The notes: a model not told the origin generated them from the sequence alone. Counted from the first letter of the stretch, positions 9,042 to 18,488 are shown. The stretch is 50,050 bases of DNA from Microbacterium marinilacus (GCF_019753765.1 NZ_JAIJZW010000007.1:1-50050); one strand, 5' to 3'. Made by a program: numbers and translations.

Positions 9042-9494
9042 TCAGCGCGGCGGGGCGCTGTACGTCAGGAAGGGCAGGCGGTCGGCGACGCGGTCGTAGA
9101 GGCGCTGTGCGTCGACGTTCGTCTCGCTCGTGATCCAGCGCACCTCGAGGAGCCCCTCGGCCGCCGCGAGCGACTGCAGGGAGGCGATCAGCGCCCGCCC
9201 GACGCCCTCGCCACGCGCGGACGGCGTGGTGAACAGGTCGTCGAGGAAGATGGCGGTGCCGCCCCGTGAGGGCCGTGCGAACAGCCGCCAGTGCGCGATC
9301 GCCACGGGCGCGCCGTCGATCTCCGCCACGAGCCCCTGCAGCTCGTGCGCGTCGTCCGTCAGCCAGCCCCAGACGGTGTCGACGACGGCCTCGTCCGGCG
9401 TGAGCGCGTAGAAGTCTCGGTAGCCGCGGAACAGGGCCGCCCAGGCCTCGCGATCCGTCGTCGCGACGGGCCGGATGTCGACCGTCACCGTCAC
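9042..9494 (-). CDS. GNAT-family N-acetyltransferase
   Basis: A 150-residue GNAT fold protein. Motif A, which holds the acetyl-CoA pyrophosphate loop, is LFTTPSARGEGVGRALI (about 89-105). A C-terminal TSETNVDAQRLYDRV follows, typical of the family's closing helix. The acceptor is unknown. Its GTG start overlaps the stop of the upstream acetyltransferase as GTGA (9491-9494), so the two are translationally coupled. It lies between lysC and asd. Confidence 0.88.
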   Translation of the reverse strand: MTVTVDIRPVATTDREAWAALFRGYRDFYALTPDEAVVDTVWGWLTDDAHELQGLVAEIDGAPVAIAHWRLFARPSRGGTAIFLDDLFTTPSARGEGVGRALIASLQSLAAAEGLLEVRWITSETNVDAQRLYDRVADRLPFLTYSAPPR

Positions 9495-10003
9495 GCCCCC
9501 TCGACGGGCAGTTTGAAGCCGACGTGCGATCGCGCGTAGCCCAGGCGCTCGTAGAAGCGGTGGGCGTCGACGCGCGCGGCGTCCGACGTGAGCTGGATCA
9601 GGTGGGCCTCCAGGGCGGACGCCGCGTCCTCGACCCAGCGCATCATGGCCCCTCCGACGCCGGCGGAGCGCAGGTCGTCGCGCACGCGCACCGTCTCGAC
9701 CTGCAGCCGCGTGGCGCCGCGGCGAGCCAGCCCGGGGATCACCGTCAGCTGCAGCGTCGCGATCGTCTCACCGTCGCGCTCCGCGACCAGCTGCACGTTC
9801 GAGGGGTCGGCCTGGATCGCGGCGAGCCCGCGGGCGTACGCCTCCCGATCGTCGGCCGACGCGACGTCTCCGCGCGCAGCACTGACCGGGTCGTTCGCGA
9901 TCAGGGCGATCAGCGCGTCGAGGTCGCGGGGCGTCGCCTCCCGCAGCGTGAACCCGCCGTCGCGGGCGGACAGCCGGACGGGCAGCGTCAGCGAGGCGAG
10001 CAC
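9491..10003 (-). CDS. GNAT-family N-acetyltransferase
   Basis: A 170-residue GNAT protein: N-terminal REATPRDLDALIALI, central ETVRVRDDLRSAGVGGAMMRW with the acetyl-CoA loop, and C-terminal SDAARVDAHRFYERLGYARSH. The fold positions match the family; the substrate is unknown. It resembles the downstream 150-residue protein only at GNAT motifs, so recent tandem duplication is not obvious. The GTG at 10003 has a weak ribosome site and an internal start near FTLREATP is possible. It begins 28 bp after the lysC stop and is probably cotranscribed with it. Confidence 0.85.
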   Translation of the reverse strand: MLASLTLPVRLSARDGGFTLREATPRDLDALIALIANDPVSAARGDVASADDREAYARGLAAIQADPSNVQLVAERDGETIATLQLTVIPGLARRGATRLQVETVRVRDDLRSAGVGGAMMRWVEDAASALEAHLIQLTSDAARVDAHRFYERLGYARSHVGFKLPVEGA

Positions 10004-10031
10004 GCTCAGCGGCCCCGCCGGGCCCGGAGCG

Positions 10032-10568
10032 TCACCGGCCCGTCCCGGCGTAGACGGTCGCCTCGATCTCGCTGTCGAGCCCGTAGGCGCTGTGCACGGC
10101 GCGCGCCGCCTCGTTGACGTCGTCGCCGCGCAGCACGACCGAGATCCGGATCTCGCTCGTCGAGATCATCTCGATGTTGATACCGGCTGCGCTCATCGCC
10201 TCGAACAGCGTCAGGGAGACGCCCGAGTGCGTGCGCATCCCGGCACCGACGACGGACAGCTTGCCGATCTGGTCGTCGTGCACGACGTTCTCGTAGCCGA
10301 TCGCCTCCTGCTCGGCCGTCAGCGCCCTGAGCACCTCGGGCGCCGACTGCTTGGGCAGCGTGAACGAGATGTCGGTGCGACCGGGCGACGCGCTCTGCAC
10401 GTTCTGCACGATCATGTCGATGTTCGCGCCGGTCTTGGCCACGAGGGAGAAGATCGCGGCGGCAGATCCGGGCACGTCCGGCACGCCGATGACCGTGATC
10501 TTCGCCTGGCTCTGATCGATCGCGACGCCCGTGACGACGGGCTCCTCCATGCCGATGACGTCGGCCAT
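10032..10568 (-). other. Internal start for aspartokinase beta subunit
   Basis: Within lysC, AAGGAG lies 6 bases before the in-frame ATG at 10568 (residue 258, [14 protein letters not shown]). The product would be 178 residues covering both ACT domains. This matches the internal initiation known for the alpha2beta2 aspartokinase of Corynebacterium (beta about 172 residues). Inferred by analogy plus a visible ribosome site. Confidence 0.7.
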
Positions 10569-11339
10569 CGCTGACTCCTTGCTGTTCAGACGGGGGTCGA
10601 CCATGCCCTCCCCCAGGACGTAGGTGCCCTCGTTCGCGGTGAACGTGGACCGGGCGTGGATCAGCACGCCGTGACGGCGGGCGTACTCGACCGCGCGGAT
10701 GTACAGCACCTTCGCGCCGTTGGCGGCGAGCTCGAGCATCTCCTCGGCCGAGACGTGGTCGAGCTTGCGGGCCAGCGGCACCACGCGCGGGTCGGCGGTG
10801 AAGATGCCGTCGACGTCGCTGTAGATCTCACAGACGTCGGCTCCGAGCGCGGCGGCGAGCGCGACGGCCGTGGTGTCCGACCCGCCGCGGCCCAGCGTGG
10901 TGATGTCCTTGGTGTCGCGGTTGAAGCCCTGGAACCCGGCGACGATGACGATGGCGCCGTCGTCGAGGGCCTCGCGAAGCCGCACGGGCGTCACGTCGAC
11001 GATGCGCGCGGAGCCGTGATCCGCGGTCGTGATCATGCCGGCCTGGCTGCCGGTGAACGAACGGGCCTCGTGGCCCATCGAGTGGATCGCCATCGCGAGC
11101 AGCGCCATCGAGATGCGCTCCCCGCTGGAGAGCAGCATGTCGAGCTCGCGGGGCGCGGGGATCGGGGCCACCTGCGATGCGAGGTCGAGCAGCTCGTCGG
11201 TGGTGTCGCCCATCGCGCTCACGGCGACGACCACGTCGTTGCCCGCGCGGTGGGTGTCGACGATGCGCTTCGCCACGCGCTTGATGCTCTCGGCGTCGGC
11301 GACGGAAGAGCCGCCGAACTTCTGCACGATCAGTGCCAC
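10032..11339 (-). CDS. lysC: Aspartate kinase (alpha subunit)
   Basis: A 435-residue aspartokinase, the first step to lysine, threonine and methionine. N-terminal kinase domain: [11 protein letters not shown] (5-15), [13 protein letters not shown] and the [13 protein letters not shown] loop. Two C-terminal ACT domains begin near [14 protein letters not shown] and [14 protein letters not shown] and would bind feedback effectors. The GTG at 11339 has CAGGAG about 6 bases upstream. Gene order dnaX-recR-lysC is the usual actinobacterial one. An internal ribosome site can produce a separate regulatory beta subunit, as established for the Corynebacterium enzyme. Confidence 0.96.
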   Translation of the reverse strand: MALIVQKFGGSSVADAESIKRVAKRIVDTHRAGNDVVVAVSAMGDTTDELLDLASQVAPIPAPRELDMLLSSGERISMALLAMAIHSMGHEARSFTGSQAGMITTADHGSARIVDVTPVRLREALDDGAIVIVAGFQGFNRDTKDITTLGRGGSDTTAVALAAALGADVCEIYSDVDGIFTADPRVVPLARKLDHVSAEEMLELAANGAKVLYIRAVEYARRHGVLIHARSTFTANEGTYVLGEGMVDPRLNSKESAMADVIGMEEPVVTGVAIDQSQAKITVIGVPDVPGSAAAIFSLVAKTGANIDMIVQNVQSASPGRTDISFTLPKQSAPEVLRALTAEQEAIGYENVVHDDQIGKLSVVGAGMRTHSGVSLTLFEAMSAAGINIEMISTSEIRISVVLRGDDVNEAARAVHSAYGLDSEIEATVYAGTGR

Positions 11340-11573
11340 GTATTGCTCCTGTGGGGTCTGGGCGTCCGGACGGCCGCCCGTCGTGCGCGGCCGCGCCCTG
11401 AGGCCATCTTAGGAGCGCCGTGGAGTGCCGCCTGACGATGTTGCATCTCGCCCGACCGGTGCCGCCGGGTGACATCGGGATGCATCACTCGGTGCCGTCA
11501 GGACGCGCAGATCGCCAGTGACACAGGACTGCCCAGCCGGTAGCCTGGCGGCACCGAGGCCGAGGGAGGCGTC

Positions 11574-11813
11574 ATGACGTGGGTCGAGTGGACGTTCGTC
11601 GCGGTGGGAGCGATCGCCGTGGTCTCGGCCGTGGTGGCGGTGACGATCAGGGATCGGCGAGCGCGGTCCGCGCCCGATGACGATCGGGACCGCGGTGCCG
11701 AGGTGCGGGCACGGCAGGACGCGGAGGCCGCCAAGGCGCGGGCCTCGGCCTACAGCTACTCGACTCGCGGCGGCTACCCGGGCGGTACCCCCGGCGGGGG
11801 CGGAACCGTCTGA
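11574..11813 (+). CDS. Small single-pass membrane protein of unknown function
   Basis: A 79-residue protein: one N-terminal transmembrane helix (about residues 6-24, FVAVGAIAVVSAVVAV), an Arg/Asp-rich charged stretch, then a Ser/Tyr and Gly/Pro tail (YSTRGGYPGGTPGGGG). The ATG at 11574 has GAGGGAGG about 5 bases upstream, and TAGCCT near 11542 may be a -10. It is the only plus-strand gene in the recR-lysC interval and interrupts that block. No family recognised. Confidence 0.7.
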   Translation: MTWVEWTFVAVGAIAVVSAVVAVTIRDRRARSAPDDDRDRGAEVRARQDAEAAKARASAYSYSTRGGYPGGTPGGGGTV

Positions 11814-11837
11814 GTCTCGCGGGGGTCGATCGCGGCG

Positions 11838-12431
11838 TCAGAGCGCGCGACGCCCCTCGAAGGCGCGCCCGAGCGTGACTTCGTCGGCGTACTCGAGATC
11901 GCCGCCGACCGGAAGGCCGGATGCCAGGCGCGACACCGTGATCTGCAGCGTCGTCAGCAGGCGGCTGAGGTAGGTCGCGGTGGCCTCGCCCTCGAGGTTG
12001 GGGTTGGTGGCGATGATGACCTCCTGCACCGTCCCGTCCGCGAGGCGCGACATCAGCTGCGTGATGCGCAGGTCGTCCGGCCCGATGCCCGCGATCGGGC
12101 TGATCGCGCCGCCGAGCACGTGGTACAGCCCGCGGAACTCGCGGGTGCGCTCGATCGCCGCGACGTCCTTCGCGTCCTCGACCACGCAGATCAGGGCGGG
12201 CGTGCGGCGCGGGTCGCGGCAGATCGCGCACGTCTCCTGCTCGGAGACGTTGCCGCAGATCTCGCAGAAACGCACGCGCTCACGCACCTCGCGCAGCAGC
12301 TCCGACAGCCGCGAGACGTCGAAGCTCGGCGTCTGCAGGATGTGGAACGCGATGCGCTGAGCCGACTTCGGCCCCACGCCGGGCAGGCGCCCCAGCTCGT
12401 CGATCAGCTCCTGGACGATGCCGTCGTACAT
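11838..12431 (-). CDS. recR: Recombination mediator RecR
   Basis: A 197-residue RecR that works with RecO/RecF to load RecA at gaps. Helix-hairpin-helix [16 protein letters not shown] (13-28), a zinc finger with Cys56, Cys59, Cys68 and Cys71, then a Toprim domain starting ICVVEDAKD (about 80) and ending in the usual helical tail. Length is standard. The ATG at 12431 has GGAG five bases upstream. It follows dnaX after only 76 bp; the ybaB/ebfC gene commonly found between them is absent. Confidence 0.97.
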   Translation of the reverse strand: MYDGIVQELIDELGRLPGVGPKSAQRIAFHILQTPSFDVSRLSELLREVRERVRFCEICGNVSEQETCAICRDPRRTPALICVVEDAKDVAAIERTREFRGLYHVLGGAISPIAGIGPDDLRITQLMSRLADGTVQEVIIATNPNLEGEATATYLSRLLTTLQITVSRLASGLPVGGDLEYADEVTLGRAFEGRRAL

Positions 12432-12507
12432 TCAGTCTCCTCTGGCTCCGCCGCGCGGGCCCTGGTTCGATTCTCCACTGGGCGGACGGCGCGGTGGCCG
12501 GTCGGCG

Positions 12508-15027
12508 CTACTGGAAGCGCGTGGGCGGCTCGTACGGCTCCTCGTGCAGGAAGCGCGCCTCGAGGATCTGCCGCACGACCGCCTCCCCATAGCGCTGCAC
12601 GCCGTCGGTCTGGATGACGCGACGCTGCACCGTGACGGTCGAGAGGGGGACGCTCGGCGCCGCGGGCGCGACATCGGCCGGCCCGCCGTCCTGGTCGTCC
12701 TGGTCGTCGGGCTCCTCGTCGGCGTCCACGGGCACCTCGGTGGGCATCACGGCGCCGTCGCGCTCGAGTGTCGCCACGCGGGCGGCGACGGGCACCGCCG
12801 CCTCCTCCGGGTCGTCGTCCACCGCCAGGGGCGGGGTGGCTTCGGAGTTCGGGATGGGCGCGACGGCCCATTCGGTGACGGGGGCCGCGGCGTACGACGC
12901 CGGAGCCGACGAGCGCTGCGGCTCGGGTCGCGGCGCCTGCGGCGGAGCCGCCGACCGCTGGGGGGCTGGCGCCGTCCGCGCGGCGGGATATGCGTCGTCC
13001 GGCGGATACTGCTCGCCCGCGTAGGGGTCGCCGGGGTAGTCGGGCTCGGGCGGTGCGTCGTCGTACGGCCGAGGCGCCGCGTCGGCCTGCCGGGCCGGGT
13101 CGGGGTCGGTGGCGGCGGGCTCCGCCGCGGGGCGGGCGCTGCCGTCGGCACCGCCGTCGCGTCCGCCGCTCTCCCGTCCGTTCGCGTCGAGATGAGCGAG
13201 GTACTTGACCCGCACGCCGAGGACGGCCGAGATCGCGGTGCGCAGGTCTTCGCTCACACCGCCCTGCGGGGTGCGGGTCTTGAACGTGGCGAGATCGCGT
13301 TCGTTGGGGAAGCCGAGCACGAGGACGTCGTCGGGGCGCACGTCGATCACCCGGGCTCCGCTGACCACGAGCCAGCTCTGCTTGCCGATGGCCTGCAGCC
13401 GCCCCAGCACCTCGTCCCAGGCGGCGCCTATGCCGTCGAGCGTGAGCGGTCCTGCCGGCTCGGGCGCCGGTGCGGGCTCCGGCTCGGGCCCGGGTGTCGG
13501 TGCGGGCGGCGTGGAGGTCTGCTCGGGCGACGCCGGCGGCTTCGCCGCCGCCGGGGCGTCCGCGACCGCGGGGGTCGGAGCGGCGGGAGCGCTGCCGGGC
13601 GCGACGGTGGCCCATCCCGCGGCAGGCACGGTGTCGGAGTCGGCCGACGCGGGGGCCGGCTCCGGTCGCTCGGCCGGCTCCGCGACCGGCGGCGTGGAGG
13701 CGGTGGGGGGCGTCGCCGGAGCGGACGGAGCCGGCCTCGACTCCGCCGCGGCGGGAGCGGGCACCTTCTCCGGTGCAGGCGCCTCCGGCGCGGACGCCGC
13801 CGGCGCGGACGCCGCAGGAGCGGGTGCCGACGCGGCCGGTGCGGCGGCACCGCGTGCGGACGTCGCGGCGGGCGGCTCCGCGGCGGGCACCGGCGCGGCT
13901 CCCGGCGTCGCGCCCGCCTGCGGCGCGAGCGCGCCCGCGAGAACGCGCGCGATCATCAGCTCGAGCTGCAGGCGCGGCGAAGTCGCACCCGTCATGGCGT
14001 CGAGGGCGGCGCTGACGATGTCGGCGGTCTTCGACAGCCGCTCCGCGCCGAGGCGCTGGGCTTGCCCCGCCATGCGCTGGAGCTCGTCGGCGGGGATGCC
14101 CCGCAGCACGGCGGACGCGCCCTGCCCGGTGGCGGCGATCACGATGAGGTCGCGCAGGCGCTCGAGCAGATCGTCGACGAACCGCCGCGGATCCTGCCCC
14201 GTCTGCACGACGCGGTCGACGGATCCGAACGCCGATCCGGCGTCGCCCGACGCGAACGCGTCGATCACGCCGTCGAGCAGCTCGCCGTGGGTGTAGCCGA
14301 GCAGCGCGACCGCGCGCTCGTACGAGACGCGGCCGTTCTCGGACCCGGCGATCAGCTGATCCAGGATCGACAGCGTGTCGCGAGGCGACCCGCCGCCCGC
14401 GCGGACCACGAGGGGCAGCACGCCGTTCTCGACCTGGACGCCCTCCTGCTCGCAGAGCGCCTGCACGTAGTCGAGCATCGCCGCCGGCGGCACCAGCCGG
14501 AACGGATAGTGGTGCGTGCGCGAGCGGATGGTGCCGATCACCTTGTCGGGCTCGGTCGTCGCGAAGATGAACTTCACGTGCGCCGGCGGCTCCTCCACGA
14601 GCTTCAGCAGCGCGTTGAACCCCTGCGGCGTCACCATGTGCGCCTCGTCGAGGATGAAGATCTTGAACCGGTCCCGGGCCGGAGCGAACACGGCGCGCTC
14701 GCGCAGGTCGCGGGCGTCGTCGACGCCGTTGTGGCTCGCCGCGTCGATCTCGACGACGTCGAGCGAGCCGCCGCCGGCACGCGAGAGCTCGACACAGCTG
14801 TCGCACGTGCCGCACGGGGTGTCGGTCGGGCCCTCGGCGCAGTTCAGGCAGCGCGCCAGGATGCGGGCAGAGGTCGTCTTGCCGCAGCCGCGCGGACCCG
14901 AGAACAGATAGGCGTGGCCGATCCGATCGCCGCGCAGCGCCGTCATCAGCGGCTCGGTGACCTGCGACTGCCCGATCATCTCCCCGAAGGTCTCGGGCCG
15001 GTAGCGGCGGTACAGGGCGGTGGTCAC
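12508..15027 (-). CDS. dnaX: DNA polymerase III gamma/tau subunit
   Basis: An 839-residue clamp-loader ATPase. Walker A GPRGCGKTT is at 44-52, zinc-site cysteines in CLNCAEGPTDTPCGTC (60-75), the DEAH-like ILDEAHM at 125-131, and the sensor ATTEPDKVIGTIRSR around 156-170. After the AAA+ and collar domains (to about 370), a long Ala/Pro/Glu-rich linker (about 370-530) leads to a tau-type domain (LTLDGIGAAWDEVLGRLQAIGKQSW). A further Pro-rich stretch and a conserved C-terminal tail (EAVVRQILEARFL) follow. The GTG at 15027 has TAGTCT six bases upstream and no ribosome site, so it is probably leaderless. No frameshift signal for a separate gamma form is evident. Confidence 0.96.
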   Translation of the reverse strand: MTTALYRRYRPETFGEMIGQSQVTEPLMTALRGDRIGHAYLFSGPRGCGKTTSARILARCLNCAEGPTDTPCGTCDSCVELSRAGGGSLDVVEIDAASHNGVDDARDLRERAVFAPARDRFKIFILDEAHMVTPQGFNALLKLVEEPPAHVKFIFATTEPDKVIGTIRSRTHHYPFRLVPPAAMLDYVQALCEQEGVQVENGVLPLVVRAGGGSPRDTLSILDQLIAGSENGRVSYERAVALLGYTHGELLDGVIDAFASGDAGSAFGSVDRVVQTGQDPRRFVDDLLERLRDLIVIAATGQGASAVLRGIPADELQRMAGQAQRLGAERLSKTADIVSAALDAMTGATSPRLQLELMIARVLAGALAPQAGATPGAAPVPAAEPPAATSARGAAAPAASAPAPAASAPAASAPEAPAPEKVPAPAAAESRPAPSAPATPPTASTPPVAEPAERPEPAPASADSDTVPAAGWATVAPGSAPAAPTPAVADAPAAAKPPASPEQTSTPPAPTPGPEPEPAPAPEPAGPLTLDGIGAAWDEVLGRLQAIGKQSWLVVSGARVIDVRPDDVLVLGFPNERDLATFKTRTPQGGVSEDLRTAISAVLGVRVKYLAHLDANGRESGGRDGGADGSARPAAEPAATDPDPARQADAAPRPYDDAPPEPDYPGDPYAGEQYPPDDAYPAARTAPAPQRSAAPPQAPRPEPQRSSAPASYAAAPVTEWAVAPIPNSEATPPLAVDDDPEEAAVPVAARVATLERDGAVMPTEVPVDADEEPDDQDDQDGGPADVAPAAPSVPLSTVTVQRRVIQTDGVQRYGEAVVRQILEARFLHEEPYEPPTRFQ

Positions 15028-15033
15028 CCCACA

Positions 15034-15039
15034 AGACTA
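15034..15039 (-). promoter_or_regulatory. -10 element of dnaX (leaderless)
   Basis: TAGTCT on the minus strand ends 6 bases before the dnaX GTG. Confidence 0.6.
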
Positions 15040-15097
15040 CGGTGCGCCGCCGACGTCCGCCCGGCCGATCCCCCTCCCGGGCGCGGGGCGGGCGGGG

Positions 15098-15940
15098 TCA
15101 GGGGTGGTCGCCGGTCGCGACGGGGCGATCGGGCAGGTTCGACCACTGGCTCCACGAGCCGGGATAGAGGACGCCGTCCACGCCCGCCGCGGAGAGCGCC
15201 AGCAGGGTGTGCGCCGCGGTGACGCCCGAGCCGCAGTACACGGCCACCGGCGCGCCGAGGTCGACGCCGAGGCTCTCGAAACGCGCGCGCACCGACCCGG
15301 GCTCGAGAAACCCGCCGTCGGCGTCGAGGTTGCCGGTGGTGGGCGCCGACACCGCGCCGGGGATGTGCCCGGCGCGCGGATCGATCGGCTCGCTGTCGCC
15401 GCGGTACCGCTCCGCGGCCCGCGCGTCGAGCAGCGTGCCGATGCGGGGGAACGCCGCGGCCGCGTCGGGCGTCAGCACCGGCAGCGCGCCGTAGCGCAGC
15501 TCGACGTCGCCCGGCCGGGCGGTCACGGGACCCTGGTCGAGCCCGTGACCGGCACGCGTCCAGGCGCTCAGCGCTCCGTCGAGCACCCGCACGTCGTGCA
15601 CCCCCGCGTAGCGCAGCAGCCACCAGGCGCGCGCCGCCGCCATGCCCGAGCTGTCGTCGTAGACGACGACAGGGCGTCCGGCACTGACCCCCCACGCCCG
15701 CGCCGACGCCTGCAGCCGGTCGACGGGCGGCAGCGGGTGACGCCCCTCGGTCGGCGGCTGCGACGGATCGGCGAGCTCGTGGTGCAGGTCGACGTACACG
15801 GCGCCCGGGATGTGGCCCGCCTCGTGCAGCGGCCGACCGTCGGGGCCGCCCAGGGTCCACCGCACGTCGAGGATCGTCACCGGCTCGCCGGCGTCGACCA
15901 TCCGCGCCAGGCGGTCGGCGGTGATCAGCGCGTCACTCAC
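15098..15940 (-). CDS. Sulfurtransferase (rhodanese, 3-mercaptopyruvate type)
   Basis: A 280-residue protein with two tandem rhodanese domains. The N-terminal one is inactive-like (VVVYDDSSGMAAAR). The C-terminal one has active-site Cys in YCGSGVTAAH near residue 238. The CGSGVT loop is characteristic of 3-mercaptopyruvate rather than thiosulfate sulfurtransferases, so sulfur transfer from mercaptopyruvate to cyanide or thiols is the best guess. The GTG at 15940 overlaps the end of the GH65 gene by 8 bp, so it is coupled to that operon although the functional link is unclear. Confidence 0.92.
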   Translation of the reverse strand: MSDALITADRLARMVDAGEPVTILDVRWTLGGPDGRPLHEAGHIPGAVYVDLHHELADPSQPPTEGRHPLPPVDRLQASARAWGVSAGRPVVVYDDSSGMAAARAWWLLRYAGVHDVRVLDGALSAWTRAGHGLDQGPVTARPGDVELRYGALPVLTPDAAAAFPRIGTLLDARAAERYRGDSEPIDPRAGHIPGAVSAPTTGNLDADGGFLEPGSVRARFESLGVDLGAPVAVYCGSGVTAAHTLLALSAAGVDGVLYPGSWSQWSNLPDRPVATGDHP

Positions 15941-18488
15941 TGTGGACCCCCACGTCCACGACGACGGGCACCGACGTGGTGACCGGGATCGACGCCGTGA
16001 TCGCCGCCGGCACGGTCGGCTCGAGCGCGGTCCCGTCGTCGCGCCGCATCTCGGAGAACGGCTTGAGCGTCGGACGCCCGGGAAGGACGGGGCCCTGATC
16101 GGCCAGGGGCACGACCACGGGCTCGTCGGCGGTCACGATGAACGCCTCGCCGCGCACCTCGAAGGGCACGGGTTCGCCGGATCGGACGGTCACGCGCATC
16201 TCCTCGCGGCGCAGCACGATGTCCAGCTGCGTGCCGCGCCACTGCAGCGCGTAGGCGAGCTCGGGCCAGTCGGCCGGCAGGCGCGGATCGAACGACAGCT
16301 CGCCGAGGTGGTCGCGCATGCCGCCGAAGCCGGAGACCAGCGCCGTCCACACCCCGCCGGCCGAGGCGACGTGCACGCCGTCCGCCGAGTTGCGGTGCAG
16401 GTCGCCGAGATCGACGAACAGCGCCTCCTCGAAGTAGTCGTGCGCCAGGTCCTGGTACCCGACCTCCGCGGCGAGGACCGACTGCACGACCGCCGAGAGC
16501 GTCGAGTCGCCCGTCGTCAGCGGGTCGTAGTAGTCGAAGTCGGCCCGCTTCTCCTCCGCGCTGAAGTGGTTGCCCTGCAGGAACAGCGCCAGCACGACGT
16601 CGGCCTGCTTCAGCACCTGGAAGCGGTAGATGACGAGCGGGTGGAAGTGCAGCAGCAGCGGCCGCTGGTCGGCCGGGGTGTTCTCCAGGTCCCAGACCTC
16701 GCGCTCGAGGAACAGGGAGTCCTGCGGGTGGATGCCGAAGTTCTCGCTGTAGGGGATGTGCATGGCGTCGGCCGCGCGCTCCCAGCCCTCCGGCTCGGAG
16801 GGATCGAGCGCGACGCGGTCGGACAGCAGACGGAACTCGGCGGGGCTGCGCTCGGCCATCTCGCGCACGATGCGCGCGGCCGCGCGCAGGTTGAAGCGCG
16901 CCATCACGTTCGTGAAGAGGTTGTCGTTGACCACGGTCGTGTACTCGTCGGGCCCGGTGACGCCGTGGATGTGGAACGTCTCCACTCCCTGGTACGAGCG
17001 CCAGAACCCGAGGGTCGACCAGAGCCGCGCCGTCTCGACCAGCACGTCCGCGCCCTCGCGCGCCATGAAGTCCTCGTCGCCGGTGGCCCGCATGTACTTC
17101 ACGAGCGCGTAGGCGACGTCGGCGTTGATGTGGTACTGCGCCGTGCCGGCCGCGTAGTAGGCCGAGGCCTCCTCGCCGTTGATCGTGCGCCACGGGAACA
17201 GGGCGCCCGCCTCGTTCAGCTGGGCCGCGCGGCGGCGGGCCGCCGGCAGCATCATGGTGCGCATCCGCATCGCGTTGCGGGCCCACAGCGGCGTCGTGTA
17301 CGCCAGGAACGGCAGCACGTAGATCTCGGTGTCCCAGAAGTAGTGGCCCGAGTAGCCCGATCCGGTGACGCCCTTCGCCGGCACGCCGAACCCGTCGGCG
17401 CGCGCCGCGGCCTGCGCCAGCTGGAACAGGCACCAGCGCGTCGCCTGCTGCAGGTCGTCGCGGCCCGCGATCCGCACGTCCGAGCGCTGCCAGAACGCGT
17501 CCATCCACTCGCGCTGACGGCGGTGGAGCTCGTCGACGTCGGATGCCGCGAGCCGGTCGCCGGTCGTCACGCGGTCGAGCGTGCGACGGCAGCGGTCGAC
17601 GAGCTCGCGCGGAGGCACGCCGCGGGAGGTGTGGTAGCTGACGACCTTCGTGATCGTGATCGGCACGCCCGCCTTCGCCCGCACGCGGAAGACGTGCTTG
17701 GCGATGTCCGGCTCGACGAGGTGGCGGATGTCGTACTCGTTCTCGGTCTGGATCGAGTGGTCGCTGGCGACCGCGATGGTCATGCCCGACTCGGTGACCC
17801 GGTACGACAGCGCAGAGCGCAGGTCGTCCTGCCAGTACTCCTGCGGCTGCAGCACGCGCTCGGCGATCTTCTCGGCCTTGCGTGGGTCGAACTCCGCCCC
17901 GCGACCCGCCGCCTTCGCGGTCGCGATCGGCGGGGTGCCGCCGTAGATGTTCTCGCCGTCCTGACGGTTCACGAGCTGCGAGCTGATCGTGACGGGGGCG
18001 TCCTCGTCGAGCACCGTGACGGTCATCCGCATCACGGCGAGGTGGCGCTCGTCGAACGAGACGAGCCGGTCGTCCTCGATCAGCACGTCCTTGCCCGCCG
18101 GCGTGCGCCAGAGCAGACGCCGGCGGTAGACGCCGTCGCGCATGTCGAGCACGCGCTCGTACTCGCGCATCTCGGCGATGTCGAGCGAGAGCGGCTCGTC
18201 GTCGACGTAGACGCGCATGACCTTCGCGTCCGGCGCGTTCACGATCGTCTGCCCGACCTCCGCGAAGCCGTACGCCTGCTCCGCGTGACGGATCGGCCAC
18301 GTCTCGTGGAAGCCGTTGATGAAGGTGCCGTGCTCGTGGGCGTGCCGCCCCTCGGGGTGGTTGCCACGCAGGCCGAGGTAGCCGTTTCCGACCGAGAACA
18401 TGGTCTCGGTCACGCCCGCGTCGTCGCCCGAGTACCGCGTCTCGATGAGACGCCAGGGGTCGACGGGGAAGCGGTCGCGGTCGATCAT
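15933..18488 (-). CDS. Glycoside hydrolase family 65 disaccharide phosphorylase
   Basis: An 851-residue GH65 protein that would phosphorolyse an alpha-glucosyl disaccharide (maltose, trehalose, kojibiose or similar) to beta-glucose 1-phosphate and a sugar. N-terminal beta-sandwich to about 280, then the (alpha/alpha)6 barrel with substrate-site HYFWDTEIY (382-390) and the general acid Glu515 in HGVTGPDEYT. TTGDSTLSA supplies the phosphate-site region. A C-terminal beta domain closes the protein. The ATG at 18488 has AGGAG eight bases upstream; the open frame continues 30 codons further without a ribosome site. The upstream beta-phosphoglucomutase-like gene is the expected partner for the beta-glucose 1-phosphate product. 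The exact disaccharide cannot be decided here. Confidence 0.92.
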   Translation of the reverse strand: MIDRDRFPVDPWRLIETRYSGDDAGVTETMFSVGNGYLGLRGNHPEGRHAHEHGTFINGFHETWPIRHAEQAYGFAEVGQTIVNAPDAKVMRVYVDDEPLSLDIAEMREYERVLDMRDGVYRRRLLWRTPAGKDVLIEDDRLVSFDERHLAVMRMTVTVLDEDAPVTISSQLVNRQDGENIYGGTPPIATAKAAGRGAEFDPRKAEKIAERVLQPQEYWQDDLRSALSYRVTESGMTIAVASDHSIQTENEYDIRHLVEPDIAKHVFRVRAKAGVPITITKVVSYHTSRGVPPRELVDRCRRTLDRVTTGDRLAASDVDELHRRQREWMDAFWQRSDVRIAGRDDLQQATRWCLFQLAQAAARADGFGVPAKGVTGSGYSGHYFWDTEIYVLPFLAYTTPLWARNAMRMRTMMLPAARRRAAQLNEAGALFPWRTINGEEASAYYAAGTAQYHINADVAYALVKYMRATGDEDFMAREGADVLVETARLWSTLGFWRSYQGVETFHIHGVTGPDEYTTVVNDNLFTNVMARFNLRAAARIVREMAERSPAEFRLLSDRVALDPSEPEGWERAADAMHIPYSENFGIHPQDSLFLEREVWDLENTPADQRPLLLHFHPLVIYRFQVLKQADVVLALFLQGNHFSAEEKRADFDYYDPLTTGDSTLSAVVQSVLAAEVGYQDLAHDYFEEALFVDLGDLHRNSADGVHVASAGGVWTALVSGFGGMRDHLGELSFDPRLPADWPELAYALQWRGTQLDIVLRREEMRVTVRSGEPVPFEVRGEAFIVTADEPVVVPLADQGPVLPGRPTLKPFSEMRRDDGTALEPTVPAAITASIPVTTSVPVVVDVGVHSE

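Noticed and set aside
12870..13950. Possible tandem repeats in dnaX
   Set aside because: Ala/Pro-rich linker of the tau domain; low-complexity coding, not a DNA repeat element.
12418..15222. 934-residue plus-strand frame over dnaX
   Set aside because: High-G+C shadow of dnaX; no ribosome site, and Arg/Gly-rich low complexity.
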